Shown in pieces: positions 43,035 to 50,840 of a DNA stretch of 64,000 nucleotides (the first letter of the stretch is position 1; each line of letters starts with the position of its first letter). Under the pieces are notes generated by a model, which searched no databases, was not told the origin of the DNA, and saw only the letters and a program-made list of their open reading frames with translations. The position numbers and the translations under genes were made by a program. The DNA lies in the NCBI RefSeq assembly GCF_029626225.1, contig NZ_JARUBP010000001.1:7502001-7566000 (forward strand), written 5' to 3'. The DNA comes from Asanoa sp. WMMD1127. Its GTDB lineage: Bacteria > Actinomycetota > Actinomycetes > Mycobacteriales > Micromonosporaceae.

Positions 43035-45034
43035 CGGAGGTGGTGCTGCGGGGATGCGAGCAGCGCCCGCACGATGGACGTCAGGGCGCCGTTGAACGAC
43101 GCGTCGACCCTGGTGCCGGCGGAGACCCCGGCGATGGCGAGGACCGCCGCCTTCTCCTTGGCGCTCAGCGTCTGGTGCACGAGGCGCTTGGCCAGCGCGT
43201 CGACGAAGGCGCCCGCGGTGGCCGGCGGCTTGGAGCCGGCGAACTTCTCAGGATCGACGTACGAGAACTGCCGGCGGTTGCCGTTGATGATGTCCAGGGC
43301 CTCGTTCCAGCCGTTGATCATCGTGCCGGCCGACGTCCACGCGACGAACACGTCGGGGTAGCCGTTGGGCGTCGCCTGGCCGGTCGGGAACTGGCCGAGC
43401 TCCTCCATCTTGTTGCGGATCTGCCGCAGCCCCTGCGCGAACGGCGGGCGGTTCTGGTTGCCCTGCTGGAAGCCGGGGCTCGGCGTCGGCGAGACGCCCA
43501 GCGTGCGGTAGGTCGCGGCCAGGTACTCCATCGGCCGGCGCACCTTCTGGCCGACGGCGGCCCAGAACTCCGACGACCGGAACAGCGTCATCAGGAGCGG
43601 CTTGATGGCGCCGCGGTCGTTGAGGTAGGCCTTGGCCAGCCGGTCGACCAGCGACTTGGGCGGCGCGTCGGAGACGAACCGGGTGGCCAGGTTCAGCGCG
43701 ATGTAGCGGGCCGTCGACGGGTGCAGGGCGAGATAGCGGAAGTACATGTCGCTGGCCGCCTCGCCACCCTCGGCGGTCTTGTTGGGGTGACTGAACCCCA
43801 TGATCTTGACGGGGCCGACGTGGTGCCGCTCCGGCTGGAACACGTACTGGTCGTCGCGTACGCCGCGGCCGGTCTGCAGCAGCGCCGCCTGCTTGACGTC
43901 CTTCTCGGTGTAGCCACCGTCGACGCCGACCGAGTAGAGCTCCAGGTTCTCGCGGGCCAGGTTCTCGTTGACGTTGTCCTTGGAGGACTGGTTCTGGTTG
44001 AGGTAGATCAGCAGCGCCGGGTGGCGGTTCGCGGCGACCAGCATGTCCGAGTAGTTGCCCAGCGCATGCTTGCGGATGACGTCCCGGTCGAAGCTCGACC
44101 GCACCATGTCGGAGCCGTCGAAGAACGGGCCGACGTGCAGGAAGTCGTTCCAGAAGTCGACCATCACCTCGAACAGCTGCCGGTCCGAGAAGATCATGCG
44201 GCCGACCGCGGCGTCGACGACCTCCTGGTCGGCCTGGGCCCCGCGCTCGTTGAGCGCCTCCCGGTTGGCCCGCACCTGCGGGATCGACATGGACAGCGTG
44301 CTCAGCTCCGAGAGCTTCAGCTCGCCGGGCGTCGGCGCGATCTTCGCCGGGTCCAGCTGGAGCCGGAGCCACGCGTCGATGCCGAGCCGGCGGATGTCGC
44401 TGATCACCTTCGGTGTCGGCCCGAAGGTGGCCCGCCGGGCCAGGTGTACGACCGGGTCCTTGGCCAGGACGGTCTTGACGGTCACCTTGGTGTTGGCCGC
44501 CGCCGCGCTCGGCGTCGCGTAGAGCTTGCCGGTGGCCGGCGCGTTCTTGCGCAGCTCGTTGCCGGCCCGCGAGCCCATGTAGGACTCGTTCTGCTCGGTG
44601 TAGGTGCGCACCGTGCTCGGCTGCTGCTGGGCCGGGGAGTCGGCGATGGCGTTGTTGAGCTCGGCCGCCGTGGTGTCGACGCCGTCGCCGCCCAGCACCC
44701 TGTCGATCAGGTCGCGGCCGACGCCGGTGAAGCTCAGCGCGCCGGCGCCGCCGGCCACCGCGACCGCGCCGCCGAGGGCGAGGAGGGCGCGCCGCCGACC
44801 CTTGTCGGGTGCGCCGCCGTCGTCGTCCTCGTCGTCCTGCTCGTAGATCTCCGGCAGGCCGGCGACCGAGTCGGCGCCGAGACCGCCGTCGGGCCCCACC
44901 CAACGCGGTCCGCGCTGCTGGGGTGGTGCGTATGTCGCGGGCCGCTCACGGTACCTGTCCGTGGTGGGGTGCGGCCGGCTGTCCCAGCGGCCGTCGTCGC
45001 CCGGCCATTCTGGGGACACGTTCCGGTTGGCCAT
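43031..45034 (-). CDS. DUF1800 family protein
   Basis: 667 residues. A long acidic disordered N-terminus (1-80), an internal RRR-plus-hydrophobic segment (KGRRRALLALGG, about 83-110), then the DUF1800 domain (about 170-660) with HLARRATFGPTPKVI, FWNDFLHVG, LARENLELYSVG and HPSTARYIALNLATRFV. Family function unknown; seen as export or matrix proteins. ATG 45034 is preferred; a GTG at 45091 would add 19 residues. First gene of the five-gene minus-strand run. Confidence 0.87.
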   Translation of the reverse strand: MANRNVSPEWPGDDGRWDSRPHPTTDRYRERPATYAPPQQRGPRWVGPDGGLGADSVAGLPEIYEQDDEDDDGGAPDKGRRRALLALGGAVAVAGGAGALSFTGVGRDLIDRVLGGDGVDTTAAELNNAIADSPAQQQPSTVRTYTEQNESYMGSRAGNELRKNAPATGKLYATPSAAAANTKVTVKTVLAKDPVVHLARRATFGPTPKVISDIRRLGIDAWLRLQLDPAKIAPTPGELKLSELSTLSMSIPQVRANREALNERGAQADQEVVDAAVGRMIFSDRQLFEVMVDFWNDFLHVGPFFDGSDMVRSSFDRDVIRKHALGNYSDMLVAANRHPALLIYLNQNQSSKDNVNENLARENLELYSVGVDGGYTEKDVKQAALLQTGRGVRDDQYVFQPERHHVGPVKIMGFSHPNKTAEGGEAASDMYFRYLALHPSTARYIALNLATRFVSDAPPKSLVDRLAKAYLNDRGAIKPLLMTLFRSSEFWAAVGQKVRRPMEYLAATYRTLGVSPTPSPGFQQGNQNRPPFAQGLRQIRNKMEELGQFPTGQATPNGYPDVFVAWTSAGTMINGWNEALDIINGNRRQFSYVDPEKFAGSKPPATAGAFVDALAKRLVHQTLSAKEKAAVLAIAGVSAGTRVDASFNGALTSIVRALLASPQHHLR

Positions 45035-45091
45035 GTACGGATCCCGCTTCTCGCGAGTGACGCCGCGGCCGTCCGCGGCGAGGGTCGTCAC

Positions 45092-45409
45092 GGAAGTTAA
45101 GCCACGTACCGACCCTGCTCAAGGGCGGTTTTCGGGTGGTAGGCGGGCCCACTTAAGACATCACGAGTCGATCACCACGCAGGCCCACGGCGGGGTCGAA
45201 GGCAGCACGCTGCTTCGATGTCTGGCTGCGTGACCTGCGGCGACCGGCAGAACGGCCCTGCTGGCGACGGTCCTAAGCAAGCACCACAGGAAAACTTAAG
45301 AAGCGGCTAAGCGCGGCTAATGCCGAGCGGCAAGTAACTCTCCGCCGTCGATCCCCCGCTCCCAGATGGTGGACGTCACCTTGACGCGGGCCACCCACCT
45401 AACCCACTC
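45092..45409. other. Divergent intergenic region
   Basis: Contains promoters for the DUF1800 gene and the sulfonate transporter. A possible hairpin GAAG-CAGC/GCTG-CTTC with one bulge lies near 45200. GGCTAA is repeated around 45310. No gene of at least 30 codons with good third-position bias was found. Confidence 0.4.
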
Positions 45410-45430
45410 TTCCTATCAATCAAGTAGGAA
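45410..45430. promoter_or_regulatory. Sulfur-regulon operator A
   Basis: Perfect inverted repeat TTCCTA-N9-TAGGAA, 22 nt before the substrate-binding-protein start. Shares CCTA-N9-TAGG, with identical 17-bp spacing, with the sites at 50184-50200 and 52137-52153. Likely bound by the Rrf2 protein encoded in this operon. Confidence 0.65.
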
Positions 45431-45451
45431 AACAATGGATTGGATAGGGCG

Positions 45452-46519
45452 ATGCCTCTCCCCCTGCGCAGGCTCGGCAATCTGGCCGCCGTCGCGATCG
45501 TGGCCGCCGCGACGCTCGGGACCGCCGCCGCGTGCGGCGGCGACGACGCGTCCGGCGGCAGCGGCACCGCGAGCGACCCGGTCACGCTCCGCCTCGGCTA
45601 CTTCCCCAACATCACGCACGCGCCGGCGATCGTCGGCGTCGAGAAGGGCATCTTCGCCGACAAGCTCGGCACCGGCGTCACGCTCGAGACCAAGACCTTC
45701 AACGCCGGACCGGAGGCCGTCGAGGCCGTCTTCTCCGGCGCGCTCGACGCGACGTACATCGGTCCCAACCCGACGGTCAACGCGCACTCCAAGTCGAAGG
45801 GCGAGGCGGTCCGGGTGGTCTCGGGCGCCGCGTCGGGCGGCGTGGCCCTCGTGGTCAAGGCGGAGATCACGTCGGCGGAAGGACTGCGCGGCAAGAAGAT
45901 CGCGACCCCGCAGCTCGGCAACACCCAGGACGTGGCGGTGCGCTACTGGCTCAAGGAGAAGGGCCTGACCACCACCAAGGAGGGCGGCGGCGACGTCAAG
46001 ATCGTGCCGCAGGCCAACTCGCAGACGCTCGAGACGTTCCGCAGCGGCGCCATCGACGGCGCCTGGGTGCCGGAGCCGTTCGTCTCCCAGTTGGTCAACG
46101 CCGGCGGCAAGGTGCTGGTCGACGAGCGCGACCTGTGGCCCGGCGGCAAGTTCGTCATCACCAACCTGATCGTCAGCACGAAGTTCCTCGAGGCCCACCC
46201 CGAGGTGGTGCAGAAGCTGGTCGACGGCCAGGTGGCCGCCAACGACTTCGTCAACACCAAGCCCGACGAGGCGCAGCAGGCCATCTCCACCCACATCGGC
46301 AAGATCACCGGCAAGCCGCTGGACGTGAAGCTGATCAAGCAGGCCTGGACGACCCTGGAGTTCACCGACGACCCGATCGCGTCCTCGCTGAAGGCCGGCC
46401 TCGACCACGCGGTCGCCGTGGGCCTGACCGAGCCGGTCGACCTGGCCGGGCTCTACGACCTGAGCTACCTCAACACGGCGCTCAAGGCGCAGGGCCAGAC
46501 CGAGGTCCCGCTGCCGTGA
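45452..46519 (+). CDS. ssuA: Aliphatic sulfonate ABC transporter substrate-binding lipoprotein
   Basis: 355 residues with a lipoprotein signal: GTAAACGGDD, lipobox Cys about residue 29. The SsuA/TauA-like body starts VTLRLGYFPNITHAPAIVG and includes DATYIGPNPTVNAH and SGAIDGAWVPEPF. Captures sulfonates outside the membrane. ATG 45452 sits 21 nt after operator A; ribosome site weak. Its stop overlaps the ATPase GTG (GTGA). Sulfonate assignment is supported by the ssuD relic nearby. Confidence 0.88.
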   Translation: MPLPLRRLGNLAAVAIVAAATLGTAAACGGDDASGGSGTASDPVTLRLGYFPNITHAPAIVGVEKGIFADKLGTGVTLETKTFNAGPEAVEAVFSGALDATYIGPNPTVNAHSKSKGEAVRVVSGAASGGVALVVKAEITSAEGLRGKKIATPQLGNTQDVAVRYWLKEKGLTTTKEGGGDVKIVPQANSQTLETFRSGAIDGAWVPEPFVSQLVNAGGKVLVDERDLWPGGKFVITNLIVSTKFLEAHPEVVQKLVDGQVAANDFVNTKPDEAQQAISTHIGKITGKPLDVKLIKQAWTTLEFTDDPIASSLKAGLDHAVAVGLTEPVDLAGLYDLSYLNTALKAQGQTEVPLP

Positions 46520-47307
46520 CGACGACGGCCAACCCGGGGAGCGCGACCGCCGCGGTCGCGCTCTCCGGCGTGACCAAGGTGTACGGACGCGGCACGGACG
46601 CGGTGGTCGCGCTCGACCGGGTGTCCCTCGACGTGGCGCCCGGCGAGTTCGTCTGTCTCGTCGGCGCCTCCGGGTGCGGCAAGAGCACCCTGCTCAACCT
46701 CGTCGCCGGCCTCGACCGCGTCAGCGGCGGCGGGATCCAGGTCGCCGGCGACGCCCGACCCGGCCTGATGTTCCAGGAGCCGGCGCTGTTCCCGTGGCTC
46801 ACGGTCGGCGCCAACGTCGAGGTCCCGCTCAAGCTGCGCGGCCTGCCGGGCCCGGAGCGCAAGGCCCGGGTCGCCTCGCTGCTGGACACCGTCCACCTGG
46901 GCGAGTTCGCCAGACGGCGACCGCACGAGCTGTCCGGCGGCATGCGGCAGCGGGTGGCGCTGGCCCGCACGCTGGCGTTGGACACCCCGGTGCTGCTGAT
47001 GGACGAGCCGTTCGGCGCCCTCGACGCGATGACCCGCGACATCCTGCACGACGAGCTCGAACGGCTGTGGACCGCGCGCAACGCCGCCGGCCAGCCGCTG
47101 ACCGTCCTGTTCGTCACGCACAACGTACGCGAGGCGGCCCGGCTCGCCGACCGCATCGTGCTGCTCTCCAGCCGGCCCGGCCGGGTCATCTACCACACCC
47201 CGGTGGACGTGACCCGACCGCGCCGGATCGACTCCCCCGAGGTGGCGGCGGTGGCCGCCGACGTCACCGACCGGCTCCGTGCGGAGGTGGGCCGCCATGG
47301 CCACTGA
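46516..47307 (+). CDS. ssuB: Sulfonate ABC transporter ATP-binding protein
   Basis: 263 residues with Walker A LVGASGCGKST, signature LSGGMRQR, Walker B VLLMDEPFGALD and H-loop VTHNVREA. Q-loop LMFQEPALFPWLTV matches the SsuB/TauB/NrtD group. GTG 46516 overlaps the upstream stop. The 3' end overlaps the permease start by 11 nt. Energises sulfonate uptake. Confidence 0.92.
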   Translation: MTTTANPGSATAAVALSGVTKVYGRGTDAVVALDRVSLDVAPGEFVCLVGASGCGKSTLLNLVAGLDRVSGGGIQVAGDARPGLMFQEPALFPWLTVGANVEVPLKLRGLPGPERKARVASLLDTVHLGEFARRRPHELSGGMRQRVALARTLALDTPVLLMDEPFGALDAMTRDILHDELERLWTARNAAGQPLTVLFVTHNVREAARLADRIVLLSSRPGRVIYHTPVDVTRPRRIDSPEVAAVAADVTDRLRAEVGRHGH

Positions 47308-48163
47308 CCTTGCCCGCGACAACGACACCATCTCGGGCCTCGACGCGCTCGAGATCGCCAGCCAGCAGAAGGTGCCCGGCCGGGCGTCCCGCGTCTGGGC
47401 CGCGACCTGGCCCAAGCTGACCGCGCTGGCGTTGGCCCTGGCGATCTGGCAGGTCGTGGTCTGGAGCGGTTGGAAGCCGGAGTACGCGCTGCCGGGCCCC
47501 GCCACCGTCGGCTCCGACCTGTGGACCTATGTCACCAGCTCCGCCATGTGGGAGGGCCTGCTGATCACGGCCCGCCGCGCCGGCATCGGGTTCGGGGCCG
47601 CGATCGTGGTCGGACTCCTGCTCGGCCTCGGCGTGGCCCGGGTGCGCGTGCTGCGCGCGGCCCTCGGCTCGATGATCACCGCGTTGCAGACCATGCCGTC
47701 GATCGCCTGGTTCCCGCTGGCGATCCTGCTGTTCCAGCTCAGCGAGCAGGCCATCTTCTTCGTCGTGGTGCTCGGCGCCGCGCCGTCGATCGCGAACGGC
47801 GTCATCCACGGCGTCGACTACGTGCCGCCGTTGCTGCTGCGGGCGGGCCGCAACCTGGGCGCCCGTGGGCTCAACCTCTACCGGTTCGTCATCGCGCCCG
47901 CCGCGCTGCCGGCCATCGTGGCCGGGCTCAAGCAGGGCTGGGCGTTCGCGTGGCGCAGCCTGATGGCCGGCGAGCTGCTCGTGGTCATCGCCAGCACGAC
48001 ATCGGTGGGCGTGCAGCTGACGTACGCCCGCGAGCTGTCCGACGCGCCGCGGGTGATCAGCGTGATGATCGTCATCCTGCTGCTCGGCCTCGGCGTCGAC
48101 GCGCTCTTCAACCAGGCCGACCGGGCGATCCGCCGGCGCTGGGGCCTGCTGGACCGGGGGTGA
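47297..48163 (+). CDS. ssuC: Sulfonate ABC transporter permease
   Basis: 288 residues with six membrane helices, first at about 47-65. BPD_transp_1 domain; cytoplasmic coupling loop near GVDYVPPLLLRAGRNLGARGLNLYRFVIAPAALP (EAA-like motif). ATG 47297 has a GGAGG 9 nt upstream. Third gene of the operon; Rrf2 regulator follows after 6 nt. Confidence 0.92.
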   Translation: MATDLARDNDTISGLDALEIASQQKVPGRASRVWAATWPKLTALALALAIWQVVVWSGWKPEYALPGPATVGSDLWTYVTSSAMWEGLLITARRAGIGFGAAIVVGLLLGLGVARVRVLRAALGSMITALQTMPSIAWFPLAILLFQLSEQAIFFVVVLGAAPSIANGVIHGVDYVPPLLLRAGRNLGARGLNLYRFVIAPAALPAIVAGLKQGWAFAWRSLMAGELLVVIASTTSVGVQLTYARELSDAPRVISVMIVILLLGLGVDALFNQADRAIRRRWGLLDRG

Positions 48164-48169
48164 GCCGGG

Positions 48170-48640
48170 ATGCAGGTCTCGGCCCGCACCGACTACGCGC
48201 TCCGGGCGATGCTCGCGGTGGCCGACGCTCCCGGGCTCGTGACGGCGGCCGCGTTGGCCCGGGCGCAGCAGATGCCGCCCGCGTTCCTCCAGAGCATCCT
48301 CGGTGACCTGCGCCGGGCGGAGCTCCTGCACGGCCGGCGCGGCGGCGGCTACACGCTGACCCGGCCGGCGGCCGAGATCACCGTCGGCGACGTGGTGCGG
48401 GCGGTGAACGGCGCGCTGACCACGGTGCGCGGATTGCCGACGGAGACGGCCGCCTACCCGCCCGCCGCGGCCGCGCTGCGCGACGTCTGGCTGGCCGTGC
48501 ACGACCGGATCGCCGACGTGGTCGACCGGACCACGCTGGCCGACCTGCTCAGGCCGGTGCCGTCGCGCGGGCCAGCCGGGGCAGCGGGAACTCACCCACC
48601 CGGCAGGCCTCCCCGAGGCGCGGCCAGCCCGACCGGATGA
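48170..48640 (+). CDS. Rrf2 family transcriptional regulator
   Basis: 156 residues. Winged helix: VSARTDYALRAMLAVADAP at the N-terminus, then AQQMPPAFLQSILGDLRRAELL and GRRGGGYTLTRPAAEITV. No Cys at all, so no iron-sulfur cluster; this resembles CymR-type sulfur regulators rather than IscR/NsrR. ATG 48170, last gene of the transporter operon. Roughly the last 28 residues (Pro/Gly-rich) are read from DNA antisense to the ssuD relic, so the C-terminus may be artificial. Likely binds the CCTA-N9-TAGG sites. Confidence 0.9.
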   Translation: MQVSARTDYALRAMLAVADAPGLVTAAALARAQQMPPAFLQSILGDLRRAELLHGRRGGGYTLTRPAAEITVGDVVRAVNGALTTVRGLPTETAAYPPAAAALRDVWLAVHDRIADVVDRTTLADLLRPVPSRGPAGAAGTHPPGRPPRGAASPTG

Positions 48641-48900
48641 CGCCGCGCGGAGGCGCTCCTCGACCTCGGCGCAGCTGCCGACCAGCGCGGTGCCGGCGCC
48701 CGCGCGGACCAGGCCGACGCCGGCGTTCCAGGCGTGGACCGTGGTCAGCAGGCCCCGACTCCGACCTGGGTGGGATAGCCCAGCGTGCCCGCGCGGGCGG
48801 GTCGGCGCCGGCCGTCGTGGTCGGGGGCCGCACCTGCTGGCCGTCGGCGACGGGCAGAAACCAGCGGAACGCGTTGGTCCGGTCCTTTGTGGATGACGGG
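48549..48900 (-). pseudogene. ssuD: Relic of FMNH2-dependent alkanesulfonate monooxygenase
   Basis: Three pieces of SsuD survive in order on this strand: an N-terminal piece TNAFRWFLPVADGQQ (about 48880-48790), a near-C-terminal piece NAGVGLVRAGAGTALVGS followed by CAEVEERLRA (about 48740-48655), and the end SGWPRLGEACRVGEFPLPRL (about 48640-48560) in a different frame. The normal gene is about 380 codons; roughly 250 codons of the middle are missing. No start codon remains. It cannot make a working enzyme. Confidence 0.82.
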
Positions 48901-48933
48901 GCCCCACCACCCCGGCAGGGCCCCGGCTCGCGG

Positions 48934-50070
48934 TCAGACGGTGAAGTCGGCGAACAGCAGGGCGGCCAGGGCGAGCGCCAGGCCGATGTTGACGACGGTG
49001 GCGCTGGCGAACACCGTGATCGGCCGCCAGCCGGCCTCGCGCAGCGCGGTGAGCCGGAACTCGAGGCCGATGCTGACGAACGCGAGGATCAGGAACCACG
49101 TGCGGAAGTTCGTCGCCACGGCCTGGGCGGCGGTGTTGTCGGCGGCGCTGACCGTGTTGGCGAACCACGTGCCCAGCACCGACGCGGCCACGAAACCGAG
49201 CACGAACTTCGGGAAGCGCCGCCACAGCTCGCCGGCGCCGGGGCGGGCGGAGTCGGCCGTACGCTCGACCTTGAAGGCGAACCACGCGGTCAGCGCGACG
49301 GCGACGATGCCGATCAGCGCGTTCTGGGTGACCTTGACGATCGTCGCGATCTTCAGCGCGTCCTCGCCCGCTAGCGTGCCGGCGGCGGTGACGGCCGCGG
49401 TGGTGTCGATGTTGCCGCCGATCCAGGCGCCAGCCACCGCGTCGGAGAGCCCGAAGACGCCGGCGAGCCACGGCAGCAGGAAGATCGACGGAAGCGCGAA
49501 GACGATGACCAGGCTCGCCGCGTACGCCAGTTGTTCGCGCTTGGCCCGCACCGCGCCGGCGGCGGCGATCGCGGCGCTGACACCGCAGATCGAGACCGCC
49601 GAGGCGAGCAGCGCCCGCAGCTTGTCGTCGAGGCCCAGCCGGCCGCCGAGCCACCAGGTGAACAGGAAGACGCCCGAGATCAGCAGCAGCGCCTGGACGA
49701 TCGCGGGGCCGGCCGCGGTGACCAGCAGCGAGAGGTTGATCGAGACGCCGAGCAGGACGAGCCCGGTCTTGATGAAGAACTCGGTGCGGAAGGCCGGCGC
49801 GACCCGGTCGCGCACCCCGGTGGCGGTGATGAGCGCGTTGCCCAGCAGGCCGATCACGATGGCGTAGACCGGGTACTCGACGGACTTGGCGACCCGGCTC
49901 AGGCTCGTGTCGGCGAGCCAGCCCGGGACGTTCTTGTCCAGATATTTGGTCAACCAGGCCAGCGTGAGCACCAGCACGAGGCCGGCCCCCACCCAGGCCC
50001 AGTCGACCTTCCGCTCCTCCGTCTCGGCCGGGACGCCGGCCAGCGCCTCGGTCTCGTTGACGGTGGTCAC
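48934..50070 (-). CDS. YeiH-type putative sulfate exporter
   Basis: 378 residues, about 10-11 membrane helices, PF03601-type. Landmarks are NVPGWLADTSLSRVAKSVEYPVYAIVIGLLGN near the start and AGAWIGGNIDTTAAVTAAG in the middle. GTG at 50070 overlaps the preceding 32-residue gene stop by 4 nt. An export function for sulfate or a related anion is assigned from annotation usage, not experiment. It shares an operator-like site with the sulfonate importer. Confidence 0.88.
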   Translation of the reverse strand: MTTVNETEALAGVPAETEERKVDWAWVGAGLVLVLTLAWLTKYLDKNVPGWLADTSLSRVAKSVEYPVYAIVIGLLGNALITATGVRDRVAPAFRTEFFIKTGLVLLGVSINLSLLVTAAGPAIVQALLLISGVFLFTWWLGGRLGLDDKLRALLASAVSICGVSAAIAAAGAVRAKREQLAYAASLVIVFALPSIFLLPWLAGVFGLSDAVAGAWIGGNIDTTAAVTAAGTLAGEDALKIATIVKVTQNALIGIVAVALTAWFAFKVERTADSARPGAGELWRRFPKFVLGFVAASVLGTWFANTVSAADNTAAQAVATNFRTWFLILAFVSIGLEFRLTALREAGWRPITVFASATVVNIGLALALAALLFADFTV

Positions 50071-50165
50071 TGCAGGATCCCCTTGCTGATCACGCCGGTC
50101 AGGATCAGGACCAGCAACACCAGACCCACCACAGTGGCCGCCCAGTCCTCGCTGAGTCTGCTCAT
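50067..50165 (-). CDS. 32-residue single-helix membrane protein preceding YeiH
   Basis: Starts MSRLSEDWAATVVGL, continues as a hydrophobic helix (about 10-25) and ends ISKGILQ. Preceded by a very good GGGAGAGG site 4 nt before ATG 50165. Its TGA overlaps the YeiH GTG (GTGA), so the two are translationally coupled. Lies directly downstream of operator B. Probably an accessory subunit or leader peptide for the exporter. Confidence 0.72.
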   Translation of the reverse strand: MSRLSEDWAATVVGLVLLVLILTGVISKGILQ

Positions 50166-50179
50166 CACACCTCTCCCTC

Positions 50180-50204
50180 TTAACCTATCGGATTGATAGG
50201 TTAA
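50180..50204. promoter_or_regulatory. Sulfur-regulon operator B
   Basis: Perfect 10-bp arms TTAACCTATC and GATAGGTTAA around a 5-nt centre, the strongest palindrome of the three CCTA-N9-TAGG sites. It sits 15 nt upstream of the small membrane protein start. Confidence 0.75.
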
Positions 50205-50231
50205 CTAGGATCGATGCGCGCGGCAATCCCC

Positions 50232-50773
50232 TCAGCAGTACTCGGACATCCGGGTGTTGTAGGCGGTCGCCCACACCCGGCCGCCGGACCACAGGAACGC
50301 CTCGTAGTAGCCGTTGCCGAGCCGGCGGAACGACAGGACCTGCACCTGGTTGGGCGAGTCCAGACGATGTCCTCGTAGCCCACGGTCGTGCCCTGCAGCC
50401 GCAGGTAGTTGTCGGCCTTGCTCCACGTGTTGGGCCCCACGATGCCGTCGGCGCTGAGTCCGTAGCGGCGCTGGAAGCTCCTGGTGCCGGCCTCGGTGCC
50501 TGGCCCGAACCGGCAGTCGATGCCGCTGTTGTCGATGAAGCCCTCGGCGGCGAGAATCGTCTGCCACAGCGCGACCGCGGTGCTGTTGCGGTACGGGCCG
50601 GTGCGGCTGAGCGTCGCCTCGTCGCCGAAGTCGTCCGTCACCGCGCCGGCGCCCGAGATGACCCCCTGCGCGGCCGACGCGTGCGCGGGTGACGGGGTCG
50701 TCAGGCCCGCGACCAGCAGCACGAGCACGCCGGCCGCGGCGACCAGCGTGCGGCGCCGTTCGAGAAAACTCAT
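50232..50773 (-). pseudogene. Secreted peptidoglycan-binding-like protein, frameshifted
   Basis: Sec signal peptide (about 1-33, PAHA end), then a PG_binding_1 fold: WQTILAAEGFID, CRFGPGTEAGTRSFQRRYGLSADGIVGPNTW. After GYEDIVW the frame shifts: the sensible continuation SPNQVQVLSFRRLGNGYYEAFLW and the end AYNTRMSEYC are one nucleotide out of phase near 50362. Restoring one base gives a continuous protein of about 180 residues ending at 50232. Sequencing error or true mutation; the alternative in-frame tail runs into operator B. Confidence 0.72.
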
Positions 50774-50840
50774 AGGAACCCTTCCTCCATGAACAAAGTG
50801 ACCGAACTATATATTGTTGTCGATCATTGGAGTCCGGGCG

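Noticed and set aside
43040-45100. Long plus-strand open frame opposite DUF1800
   Set aside because: Low-complexity shadow of the DUF1800 gene on the other strand, an effect of high third-position GC.
50201-50773. Unbroken 190-codon reading of the peptidoglycan-binding gene
   Set aside because: Its last ~45 codons are Arg/Cys/Ser/Thr-rich nonsense and run into operator B; the other frame carries the sensible protein end.
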